The notes beneath the pieces were generated by a model, which did not search any database, was not told the DNA's origin, and worked only from the letters and a program-made list of their open reading frames with translations. From Topomyia yanbarensis (lineage: Eukaryota; Arthropoda; Insecta; Diptera; Culicidae): a DNA stretch of 64,000 nt. The stretch's first letter is position 1. The number at the start of each line of letters is the position of its first letter. Below, in pieces: positions 12,252 through 23,584 of the stretch. A program made the translations under genes and the position numbers. Where the stretch lies: NCBI RefSeq assembly GCF_030247195.1, contig NC_080671.1, forward strand, positions 8,633,343 to 8,697,342. The letters are read 5' to 3'.

Positions 12252-14126
12252 CACAGTGGTCCAGAATGCGAATTTAGCAGGAATTTTAACTGTTTGCTAA
12301 AATTAAATGACTTAGCCTTACAACATGTTTGGTAAAGTTGTTGTACTTTGCAAGGCCCTTCTTTTTGTTTAAACCGATGTTAGGGTGGTTCTAAATTTAG
12401 CAATATTTAAAATAGAACTTTTTAACGGTTAGAGATAGAGCTTTACTGTCTTCGATGAAGTTGTAGAGCAACACATTTTAGACAAATTTGCTAAAGACAT
12501 GCAAGCTCTAGTTTTTATATTTTCCATTGCACGAGAAATTCAAATGTAAGCTTTAGGGTGTTCCTTAAAAAACGGTGTCATTTTTATATTTTTTTTGAGG
12601 TTTTTATTTTACGCTAAAGTACCCTTTGGACAACTTGAAGATTATTTTAGGGCGCATAATTTGCTTTTAAAACACCAACTACTTAACTTTTTTCGTTTTG
12701 CAGTTATGAGAACTTTTATATAAAAAATATAACTTTTTCAAATAGAATTATCTTCGATTCGGGCACTGAACATTGCATACTGTTGCTTTCATATGAAATA
12801 GCATGCTTTGTAGTATAGATCTCCAAAAAATGGCAAATACGATATTTTCTATATCTTGCAATATTTACTCAAAAAATAGTTTATTTTTAGTAAAAAGTAT
12901 ATATAACTTTCTAACGAGCGAAGCTAGAGGTTCAATATATTAAGACAAATTGTTCTCCTTCAAAATATCTGAAAGTATTTCTAAAGTGATCTTAATGAAA
13001 AATCAAAACTGCAAAAGTTATACAAAGAAAACCATTTTTTAAGAAACACCCTAATTTTTTTGTAAATTTCTTGTAAAATGAAAAGTACACGACATAAAGT
13101 TTCAGTGTCTTCGACAATTTTTTTTAAAATTCCATTTTCTTTAATTTGCTGGAAGACAGCGAAACTCTATCTCGAACCGTTAAAAAGTTAATTCAATGAT
13201 TTTAAAAAAATTAGAGCTACCCTACCCACTATTTAAAATAATAGAAAAGTATTGTGAAGTGCAATATTTTATCATGAAAACGAAACTACATTTTTTATAT
13301 TGTTCACCGTGAAAGTAATTTAAACATATTACAAAGAGTCAATTCATGAAAAACCAAATTTTTAATATAACTTTTCCAGTTTTCATTTTTTCCAACCTAT
13401 CCTTCAGATGTTTTTCAGAGTTTTTGAAGACGAACATTCTCTTCTAATACATCAAAACTCTAGCTTTTATTGTTCAGAAGATGTAAGCACTTAATATTTC
13501 CAAAATAGATTTTTTTAAATCAATTTTATGAAATTTTAAAAAATATCGTATTCGCCATTGTTTACTCAATTGTAACTATAATCATGACCTTATTTATAGT
13601 TCAAAAAGAATTATCTTTTATTTGCCCGAAATGAGTGATGTTGTTATTCCAAACAACCCCATTTTTGGCGAAAAAGTGCCCATAACTTTTCAACGGAAAT
13701 AGCTAGATATATGGTGTCATAAAACAAATTATTCGCCTTGATACAATCTTAAAGTTTTCTGAAGACTACTTCAGTTTTAAATGAATGCAGCAAAAGTTAT
13801 TGGAATAAAACTGTATTTCGAAGAAACACCCTAAGCTCCGACTTTAAATTTATTGTAAAATAGAAAGTATGACAGTTAGAGCTTACATGTCATCAGCAAA
13901 CTTTTCCAAAATTTGTCATTCTACAACTTCGCTGAAGGTTATTTGGTTCTAGCTAGAATGATTAAAAAGTTATTTTTTTGATCTTGGTAAAATTAGAACC
14001 ACCCTAACTGTTGTTTCAACAAGAAGATGGGCTCATAAACTACGAAAACTTCTCCAAAGACTTAATAAGGCTAAGTTGTTTAGTTTTAGTAAAATCTCAA
14101 AATTCCTGCTAAATTTGCATTCTGTG
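12252..14126. mobile_element. CACAGTGG-terminated element with 5-bp CAGTG duplication
   Basis: The left end reads CACAGTGGTCCAGAATGC. The right end (reverse complement) reads CACAGAATGC and matches if eight bases between two CAG triplets were lost. Inside that, long diverged inverted arms of at least 150 bp follow: AATTTAGCAGGAATTTT near both ends and GTTAGGGTGGTTCTAA at about 12383 and 13990. Flanks are CAGTG at 12247-12251 and 14127-14131. Removing the element and one flank leaves a short host palindrome around the insertion point. The interior is AT-rich and has further weak internal repeats (12388-13215). No transposase is recognised. Confidence 0.6.
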
Positions 14127-14330
14127 CAGTGAGGAGACTTGACAAAAAAACGATCTCAGAAAAACTTTTGTAACTTTTCAAAAATTAAATTAAAAATTCT
14201 GTAAAAAATCATGAAGACGCACAATAACTTTGCACATTATATCTCAATGACTTTTGAGGAATTGAAGGCCTTTTTAGAGATTTATGCAGTTTTAGCTGAA
14301 AACCTGGTCAAGTCTCCTCATGTTCCCCTA

Positions 14331-15230
14331 TGTTACCGAAACGCTTGTGGAGATTCGTTAATGATATTTTTGTATTATCAAACGATAAAACGTATCGAAT
14401 ATTTTGGGAACCATCAAAACAGAGCTCATAAAAATATCAAATGCACACTCGAAGAAGAAATGGATAAGGGGGAGGGCGTAGTTCTCTGGGCTGTCGCTGA
14501 TACCAACCTGCTGAAAATCAGTGCTCGAAAAAATGGAATTCACGCTCGCGCTCTCTAGTGATAGAATCCCGAACTATTCGGCGTATCACCTGGTAGGATA
14601 TGATCTCATTTACGGCTTTGCCGAAAACACAGCTATTAAAAACTTTAAATTTGAGAAATATAAGGTAGGTAAAGTTTGAGGGTCACTAGCACCGCCTGGC
14701 GGCAGAATTTTCGACTTATTCATTCACCCATCCAAAAAGTCATAATCTACTGTCCAAGTTTGATCTGCATTTTGAGGAGAATTAATAAAACTATCTGTGT
14801 TGTACAAAATACAACTTGCAAGTGCCCGTGTTACAAAATTTGATGCAAGTGCTTGAGGGTTAATTTTTTTGAAATCTCAAGAGATGCTCAATGCTTTTAC
14901 TAACAGTATTTCGTTTAGTGATGGCAAAATCTGAAATAGAAGTAATAATAAAGATCCAACTACTTAGTACCTAGTTAGTTCTTTCAGTAGAGTTACAGCA
15001 CACCTCGTCGACTCACTGCCAGTTTTCAACCATCCACACAACATGGAAAAGGTTGTATGGCAGTCGAGTATTAGTGCTCTTCCCCTACGAAGACAATCTG
15101 GGCGGCATACACCACACTGTCTAATTTACTGAGCCCTACGGCTTCCTTGTATTATTTAGTACCACTTGCTCGTTGAGCTCCTGACTTGTTTGCGAACTAC
15201 TCGGTATAGTCCACGATAAAGGACCTAGTC
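14331..15230. other. No recognisable gene
   Basis: AT-rich DNA becomes GC-richer from about 15000. The open frame at 14211-14558 runs through the right end of the composite element and is not considered coding. Confidence 0.45.
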
Positions 15231-15570
15231 TATTCCGACGGAGAGTTCCCCGGTGAGAGAAGTTCTCCCCGAAACCGTGCCAACCAGCCAGGGGTCAAGG
15301 TCAGTTCGGCGATTCCGGTGGAGTAGAGCGCCCGGGCTCCTGGTGCCCGACGACTCGCGACTGGTAGTGTCTCATCGCGGTCTGCTTTGTCTAGACCTTG
15401 GCGGTGAATCTAGCTTATGCCGACAGAGAGTTCCCCGGCGAAAGAAGCTCTCCCGATACCGATTCTTCTTTGGTTTTGGCTAAATTTCTATCGGACCAAC
15501 CGGAAGGGTGCCGTTGTCGTTCCGGCGATTCCGGATAGAGCGTGGTGTCCGGTTCGCTGATACCCCGACA
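15231..15570 (+). repeat. GC-rich tandem dimer, period about 185 bp
   Basis: Two diverged units share CCGACGGAGAGTTCCCCGGT (from 15235) and CCGACAGAGAGTTCCCCGGC (from 15420), each followed by GARAGAAG(T/C)TCTCCC. Further downstream in each unit is TTCGGCGATTCCGG or TTCCGGCGATTCCGG (15310 and 15517). The composition is strikingly more GC-rich than its surroundings. Tandem GC-rich units of this type resemble the promoter-bearing 5' untranslated repeats of some insect LINEs. No ORF follows that would confirm this. Confidence 0.6.
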
Positions 15571-15965
15571 GCGACGTGTGTGTGGGTATGTGTGTGTATG
15601 TATGGACGTGACCGATAATTGCACATCGCTACTCGGAGATGGTCGAGCCGATTTTATCACACTTCGTCTCAAACGACAGGTACAACGTTCCCATAGGCTA
15701 CTATTGAATTTCATTTAATACCGACTTTCGGTTCCGGAATGACGGGTTGAAAAATAAAGTCACGCATGAAATTTCCATAAAAGTCGGTATCAGCAAGTTA
15801 AAGGATTTGTAGTTTCAACTCACTGATGCCCAATCCAACCCATATTGACGGCTTTGGACACCTTCGGTGGAACCGGAAGCATCGAAAAAGTGACGAAGTA
15901 CCTCACTTGAATCCACATTTGCTTCTCAGAAAAGACTTGATTTTCACACCCGTCAATCATCACTG
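15571..15965. other. Repeat-like non-coding DNA with a GT-rich tract
   Basis: A TG-rich tract (about 15577-15603) is followed by moderately complex DNA. No coding content is recognised. Confidence 0.4.
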
Positions 15966-17170
15966 TTGTGCTATCTTATGACAAGCGTCATTTAGCACAT
16001 TTCGAATAAACGATTTTTAAAGCTTGAGAAAAAAAATCTTGAAACTTAAAAATGGTTGAAACAATTCACAGAAGTCAATTGATGCTTCTATCTATTCTGT
16101 ACTAGTCTTTCAAATATTACGAAGATCGGTTGACTATATTAGGAGGACGTACACAAATGACATAGCTTTTTTCGGCGATTTTCGACCCCCTCTCCCTCGT
16201 AGTATTTTGTCACAAAATTTAACCCCCTGTAAATAATGTCTCCCCCCCCCCCACGCAACGCGGCTGGGTATGAAAAAAATCAAATGTTTTACAATTATTT
16301 TAAATACATGCCATGAAGAAGATTATATAGAAACCTATCATCAGTGCAAGGATAAAATTATGTTATCAAAAATGACATTCTAATTATCGCTGTTAGAAGG
16401 GCCAAAAGGAGTGGATCCATAAAAAGAGTCATTTATGTGCAATCAGAAGGGGCAGAGAATCTCCTTCCAATTATAAGATCCTGCCATTGGAATATCACAA
16501 TTTACAGTACTTGTCAAGGAACTGCCAGGAAACAATTCTTTTAAATACATGTCTCTACAAAATGTTTGGCAGCTTTCATCAACACTTTCATTATAACATC
16601 AAATTGCGTACAAAATAAGTCCATTTCATGACAAATATAGTGTTAACTGTTTTGTTTTGAATTTTATATGTCATAAAGCGTGAAGAAAAGATTTCTTAGT
16701 TCACAATCTGGCAGCTGTCAATGATTATAAGAAGCATACGCTCAACTGATTTACTAAATTTTGTTTGGTTTAATCCGAAGAGAAAATTTAATTTGGCTAC
16801 CAAATTAAGTCTACTAGTTAGCAAGATTAGCTAACTAATGTAGCAAGTTAAATCCTCGTACAAAATCTGTTTTTTTTCTAGCTTGCAATTCCGCGAATCG
16901 AAAAACTTATCACATGAAAATCCGCTTGTATTCCTCAGAGATTTTGACACCTAAAAAATCTCTAACTTCTATATAACTTGAGCCAAATCCACGATACAGT
17001 GATTTGAAGCAAAAAACTGACAATTTCTCATTACTTTTCTCGCTATACCATAGAAACCAAGCAGAATTTCAAAATTCTGAGAACTCCATTTTGTGGAGAT
17101 TTTCAAATGGCTTATGTGGCATATCTAACTCAGTTTAGCCCAAAATGGCGTTTGTCATAAGATAGCACAA
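15966..17170. mobile_element. Element with 22-bp inverted ends, holding a second MITE
   Basis: The ends at 15966-15987 (TTGTGCTATCTTATGACAAG then CG) and 17149-17170 are reverse complements with one mismatch. The similarity continues a few bases inward (CATTT). The interior from 16142 to about 16925 is a copy of the MITE family at 31350-32099. No convincing flanking duplication was found. Confidence 0.5.
16142..16925 (+). mobile_element. Truncated copy of the ORF1-interrupting MITE family
   Basis: The left end (GTACACAAATGACATAGC) and several long internal blocks match the element at 31350-32099. Examples are GCAAATTGCGTACAAAATAA-type sequence near 16600, ACTAGTTAGCAAGATTAGCT near 16812 and ATTCCGCGAATCG near 16889. 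The right terminus found at 32075-32099 is absent here. An 11-C run lies at 16242-16252. It is non-coding. Confidence 0.75.
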
Positions 17171-19694
17171 TAGCGACGCAATAGAAAAACAACCGATCAC
17201 TAAAGTTTTGTGTAATTTTAAATAAAAGTTCACTGCACATTTGTCTGTAATATCAATCGACGTAAGATGTTTGAAGCTGACAGATGGAGCGGGAGACTTA
17301 ACGTGCAAATCGGTTCACTAGACAGGCGATTTATTAGGCAATTCAAACCGCCGCTATCATACAACTATTCGAAGAATTGATTTAAATATTTGTTCCTTCA
17401 GCTACGTTTATAGTTATTTCCGATGGTTGGAAACATGAAAAACGCAATTTTCAAAACGATTGACCATTTCATGAAATTTTATCAGAACTCAGAAACATCG
17501 ACATACCCGAGTGAGCTTGAAAGGAGAACGAAATTCAAATCATGCCTGTTGAATGTTTCGGTTGTTTGCTTCGTCCATCATTCGTTCAGCACAACGTTCA
17601 TTCAGTTATTTTCGGTTCAAATTCAACTTCAATAGCAAACTGAATTTCGTTTCTATACTGACTATGAGTGGGATCACGAAGAAAAAAATGCACCAGATAT
17701 AGATTACGCTGTTCATTTGTGTTCCAAAATGCCAAGACTTTTACCTTTCATTTCTTCTTATATAACAAAGGAATGCTTTTGTGGGGAATGAATTTTATAT
17801 GCTCTCAACGGAAGGCATTCGATTCTGCGTGAAACTTCAGTCAACTTGGAAGTGAATAAATGAGAGTAGCGAAACTGCACACTGATCTTGGAAAATGTTG
17901 CAAATTAATTTAAGATTTCGCACCACATTAGATTTAAATGAGCAGCCCAAGCAGCCACTTATGCAATGATATTTGCACTATCTTGTAAAAATGTTTTTAC
18001 TTTATAATTGTGTGAATAACGGTACTTTGCATCTATTTAAAATTTTCAATTGTATTTTTTCTTGTGTTCTTCACGCTAAAAAATTTCAAAACGTATGTCA
18101 AATTATGCGGCAATCATTTACCTTCAATAATCTGTATTGATAATTTTTCATTTTTGTTCCTATCGAGAGTTATGGAGGATTTTGTAACAGTGCGCTCTTT
18201 CAACGCACGGCCCACTTTGATGCAGCCCGCGAGAACGTTCATATTGGCAACGTCGCACGTCGCAACGTCCTAATGGGCATCGCTTTGAAGGAGCGTATCT
18301 CATGTTCAAAATTGGCATATCAGAAATTAAAGCAAAAAGACAAGCTTTTCTTTATGGATAATTGAAAGTGATGTTTTCTATGTAATTTGCTTGCTCTTTA
18401 GCGTTATTATATTGTTCAGGAGTTATTTAATTTTCTGTCACTCAATACCTCGGACAAGCGCGCTCGGATGTCGCCAGCCGATGAGCAAAGTTGAGCAGTG
18501 GGCATATTTTAACCTGCGTTGACATATTTTTCGCAAATTGACATACTTCACCACGATTTATTTTAAGTTAGTTCTGTCTGAGAGGTAGCACGGTATATTG
18601 CGAATCTTTTCTTAAATCCACATAGCGACTTTTCAGCCATGCGCCATCGGGTCGCGCGTTAAATTACGCGCTCATAATTTGCATCAGTACGAGTGAGAAA
18701 ACGTTTTGACGTTTGTTTTTGTTTCGATCGCACTTGGGTGTTTCCCATATACTCTGGGCAGCCGGCTACCGAGAGTATCCTATGTTTCCTAAACAAAAAG
18801 AAATTTGAACTCCACACAGCCGATAGTGGGAGTATTGCCTAGAAAAGCTAATCTTATCTGCGTAATGGGCCGGATCACTATCTATTGTAACAGTATTTAG
18901 ACAGAATTCGCTACTTCTTCTCTATGATATATTTATTTGGTTTAAAACTATCGAATCATAACACGTTATACAGACAAAGACTTATGATAGCGCGAGATGT
19001 TATAAATCAAGGTATGTATTTCCTATTTTACGTATCGGATGATTTGTAAAATACACGTATACGACCATTGAAGAGAAATACAAAGAATTGTTAACCTGAT
19101 ACACGGGCTGGCTAGCTATAATGGAACTTGAACTTATATTCATAAAAACAGACGCGGCGAATTTTCAGTACGTATTGACCCGCGATCATCGATACTAGTC
19201 AGATTAAAGTTTTGTTGCGGCTGATTTCCGATCAGATATTCATTTTTACGGTAGTGTTTCCTTGATTATATCTGTTCGCACTCTCTCATTCTGTTACTAT
19301 CGGCAGAAGGCTGATAGCACCCAGTCGTCGCCGGTCTAAGGACCAAATGTATCAATAGAGTTAGACTCGCGTGGAGGCATGAGATAGGAGACTTGTGAGA
19401 ACTAAGGAGACTAAAAAAACAAAGAAACGACATGCTCCGTCCTGAATCCGAACTCAGTTATAAGCTTCTACAGCTGAATTGAAACTCCAAACGGAACATG
19501 ACATTCTAATCCCTTTAGTGAAGACTATGTTATCTCATCGTTTGACGACCCAAATAAGCTTTCAGCATATAGCATCCAGCTATGCATCGAGAAATAACGT
19601 TCGCAGTTTTCTTTACCATCCCAGGACTCGTCTTTCAATTTATTATATCTCCTGTAATTTCTGCCTCTTCCTTCGTATTCTTTAAGTTTTCGCT
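17171..19694. other. Intronic DNA without recognised features
   Basis: Mixed-composition DNA with a GC-richer patch at about 18175-18290. No exon with good splice signals on the minus strand and no transposon terminus could be supported. Confidence 0.4.
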
Positions 19695-20095
19695 TTGTCC
19701 CGGGCTCTAGGGCCGTTCATTAATGAATATGATTTGTCATCAAATACTCCGATTTGGGGTCAAAAAATATCTCGAAAGTTCGCCAAAATTATGATTTTCT
19801 GTCTAAAGCAAGCAATTGACGCTATTGGCGACAAGTCATTTATAAAGGACTATCGCGTTTACATGCCCGATCACAAAGTTGGGATCGACGGTGTTGTCAA
19901 CGATTCGAGTTTATCATGCGTGGATCTACTGACGCAAGGATTAGCTGCTTTAAGGATTTTTTGCTCTAGTATGCGAAGATTTTAAGAGGCGAAAGCACTG
20001 TATGGAACAAAATTGTGTGACCATTGGACTCGTAGCTTTGCCTGATTACGTCTACTCTGACAAGGATTTTCTCTCTACTTTTGGAATCATTTGAT
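19695..20095 (+). pseudogene. Possible decayed coding remnant of unknown family
   Basis: An open frame of 96 codons (19695-19985; the first codon is TTG-like, not a convincing ATG) is followed, in a shifted frame from about 19968, by another coding-looking stretch to about 20090. The peptide includes FIKDYRVYMPDHKVGIDG and a leucine-rich tail. I do not recognise a family. The pattern fits a frameshifted transposon ORF but could be chance. Confidence 0.25.
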
Positions 20096-22824
20096 TTTTT
20101 TTTCAAATCGGTTAAAAATTCGCAAAGTTATAATAGTTAAAACCGCCATTTTTTCACTTTTTGTTCAAACCATTTATGTACCATTGATTCAATAAATTCC
20201 GTACTTTCACTTACACAGCTGTTTTCGCGATTAAAAAACGAAGAAAATGATGTATTACAGATTTCTTTTGCTTGCATTTTTACCTGCGAAAATAGCAATT
20301 GAACGCGTGGGGTATATTTGTACCCCAGTGCAACGTTCTAGGGTGGAAAACGCAAGTGCAACGTTCTAGGTTTAATAATACTAGTATTAATTTACAGTGT
20401 AAGCCCAAATCATTTTAATGCTGGGTATATAAAGCCAACAACCGTTCCTGCTCCTGAAGCAGTGCCCATGTCATGGAGTACCAATTCTTCCCTATTCATT
20501 TCGAAGTATACCTGAACTTTACATTAGATTTCAGCACCATTCAATTTATCACTAGCCGCCGAATATTTTGGAATGAGAATATTATGAGATTGACTTTTTA
20601 TCTCAGATTGGTTGCTACATTTGAATGTGATATTGTTGAGTCCGAGAATTTTAAAAATTGTTTCTAGTTTATTCTTATTGGTATTTGTTGTTCGAATACG
20701 TTATACCAATAAAAGTGTTTGAAAAGGCATTATAAACTGATGTAATAGAATTAATTTACATTACATTTTCCGTCCGTACTTTTAGTGCATGCACTCCGAA
20801 GCTAGTCAGGTAACAGAGCAGCAATGGATGTACCCGACATGATCGGAACGAAAATGCATTGGCACCTATTTTCACAATGCAAAAATGAACAAAAAACTTT
20901 CCAAGATACGCTAGCAAGCAAGACAGATAAAGTAGAGTAAACCTTGTAAGCCTCTTTCAGCGGAAAGATAAGCTCGGCAATCGCGGCCTGTTCGGATGTC
21001 ACGAGCTTATGTTAGTGGCGGAAACACGATACGATGGCAGCAAGCAATGCAAGAATCACAAACAGAGCAACCTCTCCTGTACACTCCATACAGCATGGCA
21101 CACTTGTCGTAGCACAGTCCGATAGAGCGCATTGAACCAGTCTAACACCATGGTCTAACAGCGACATACATAAGTAAGTGCAAAGCTCCGAAGCTGCTCA
21201 GGAAAGTAGGCAAGGAAACGAGGATTCCATATAGGAAATCCAATTATGCGCATATGTATGTACCGGGTAGCTGTGTTTGTACTCCGTCAGGGCCAGGATA
21301 AAGTGTACAAACGAAAGCAAAACAGGAGCACAGCTTTGTCACAAATGATGGTGCTCAACCGGTGCCGAAATCCGTTTTTACGCCACTTTTTTGACTAGGA
21401 CTATTGTGCATCTCTCCATGATCCGTGGAAGAACCCATTTTGTTATTCTAAACGGGTGTACTTTATTTAACGGATGGAATAGGGTGGCTAAAGTTCTGAA
21501 ACAAGCTAGCAGCCATCAATAAAAACTCATGCGTTTCCATAAAAAAATATCACGTTCGACCGTGCGTCTCCATCGCGGATTAATAACAATTGATGGAATT
21601 AGTACTGGAGCTGGAACCACCCCGTCAATGCGTATTATATTTCCGTTTGCCGTTCGCTGCATACCATTTCTTTTCCACTGGGTCACGGGACAGAATGTTC
21701 GTTTCTTCCCAAAAAAAAACCGCGGCCTGCTGCCACCAGTAAAGGTCTGTACTGGCATAGTACTGCTGTTGCTTCTAAGCGAAAACAAATTTCTGCAGTA
21801 AAATGAGCAATAAATTGTGCCATCGTTTAATATTCTAAAATTTATGAACGCTACACTGCATACTGTCCCACAGTCCCCAGCTGGTGCTCTGGGAGTCACC
21901 ATCGGCTTGTACTACCAACTGCAGTGCATACCGAAACCGAAAACAAATAAATGCTGCGCTGCTACGACGACTGTGTAATTTGTTGGCGAAAATATTGCCG
22001 TAATTGCTTTGAAGTGTTAGTTTATAGGGGTCGCTATTAGTGCGCGCGCTTTTTCTCTAATTCTTGAAGCAACACTTTTTTCCAGTGGTGAGACGACTGT
22101 GCTGATGATGATGACCATTTCGGTCAATGTCAATGCAGATAAGGTTTTTTAAATACGAAAAGAATGAACTTTTTTTGTTCAATATCGCCCTGGCCTGACC
22201 GTCAGCCAGCAATAACGGGGTGTAAACAAACAAAGCCGCGTCGTACCGGTAGATATTAATAGATAGAGTATTTTTGTAAATATCGTCAAATGTGTACTTT
22301 TGCACAGGGAAGGTACGAGGAGGAAGCTCAATCGTCTGGACAGTGTAAATAGTCTAACAATAGCTTATCATGGAGAGAAGTGAATAATATTAATGGGTTT
22401 AAAGTTTTAGTTTGATGAGAGGTTCAAAGGTGTCTTTAGTATCGATGACCTATTATGGGTTCCGTAGCCTTTATGGGTTAATAATATTTTTATGAGAAGA
22501 CCATGTTTTTATTTCGTAAGTTGTAAATCTATATTTCATAGCTTCATAGATTACTGAGCCAATAATGAGCTGTACTTTTTTAGTACTTTTAAGAATGCGT
22601 TGCGTGGTTTACATGTCCAACTTATTGTAGTTTGTCATGTTTTACCAACCGTCCGATGTCAGCATGTTTGTGTACTTGGTGCTGAGCCACCATTTTCTAC
22701 TATACCTAAGCTGACCATTCCAACTGTTAGCTAGGAAAAATCCGTACATATTTTATCTCAAAATTGAAATCACAAAAGTTGATTTCTTAGACTGTTTAGT
22801 ATTTGTCATGTTTTCTATATTTTC
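20096..22824. other. Intronic DNA; small palindrome and direct repeat near 20310
   Basis: A 7-bp palindrome TGGGGTA/TACCCCA lies at about 20308-20327. It is followed by two direct copies of AGTGCAACGTTCTAGG (about 20327-20342 and 20354-20370), which suggests a transposon terminus. The stretch 21500-21900 has overlapping open frames on both strands, with no domain. No exon is supported. Confidence 0.4.
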
Positions 22825-22917
22825 CACACAGGGTTAGAGCTTTTTTCAATACAAATTTTTCTAACCCGAAATAAGTGGCAAATGACCCTATTGTTAAAAC
22901 ATCTATAATCGAAATAT
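22825..22917 (+). mobile_element. Truncated copy of the 3' part of the SINE at 1679
   Basis: Shared blocks are CACA-GGGTT, TTTTTC..AACCCGAA, GGCAAATGACC and TTAAAACATCTATAATCGAAAT. These match 1753-1838 with scattered differences. The tRNA-like head is missing. Confidence 0.65.
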
Positions 22918-23584
22918 TTTCAGAATTCAATATGAGTGATCGAGCACAGAAACTGTATGTCAGAGTCCCTGTGTTAGTGTTCTGATCGGTTTTCTCCATG
23001 TACATTTGTCATTCAAATAGCAGGGTGTATACATGGAACCAAATCATATTTAGTTTACCGTTAAAGCATACCACGACCACTCCGAGACATCGTTTCATTC
23101 TTCGCATTATGCTTCTAAAACATCCTGTAAAATTGTTTTCTATTTAACATTTTTCATGTCAAGTTTACAACGAACTGAATTTTTTGCCACGCAGGAAGGT
23201 TCTTAGAAATTATATGTGTTTTTGTAGAAAGCTTGATACTCCGATTGAAATGAACTTACAAAATGATAATGGACTGTTATATTGCTTAGAACATTGGATT
23301 CAAAATGATTAGGTTTCGAATTGAAATATCCACGACCATCATATCCCGGAATTATGAAATTTGACCACGATCTGAATGCAGAGACCAAAGACCTGAAGCG
23401 TTTGCTGATTTTTTTTTCAAATTCGTATCTTGGAATAAAGTGGATGTATTCTATACTTTAAATTCACAAAAAATAGCTGTAGATATTAACAGAGTGCAAA
23501 TCGACATATTAAAATCAAAATGTAAAAAGGGAGATTTTGCGTTCCGAATTCTTCTCATCAGTAGATGCCACCGTATTAACACCG
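22918..23584. other. No recognisable gene
   Basis: AT-rich DNA between a SINE fragment and the left end of the element at 23585. Nothing further is supported. Confidence 0.4.

Larger units (their letters stand above)
10297..14328. mobile_element. Composite element with 24-bp inverted ends and TA flanks
   Basis: The left end, 10297-10320 (GGGGAACATGGGGAGACTTA and four more bases), and the right end, 14305-14328, are reverse complements with two mismatches. Both are flanked outside by TA (10295-10296 and 14329-14330), as in Tc1/mariner-type insertions. A core motif close to GGGGAGACTTGACCAA recurs at 10305, 10661, 10685, 12230 (reverse), 14131 and 14305 (reverse), like subterminal transposase binding sites. 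The interior has been invaded by the foldback at 10871-12049 and by the CACAGTGG element at 12252-14126. No transposase frame is visible, so it is non-autonomous. Confidence 0.6.

Noticed and set aside
20802..21002. Alternative first exon of Ca-beta on the minus strand
   Set aside because: It starts with GTG rather than ATG, and the possible donor (GTTTAC) is poor. No similarity was recognised.
21516..21902. 128-codon minus-strand ORF
   Set aside because: It overlaps a plus-strand ORF of similar size and has no domain, no splice context and no recognisable family.
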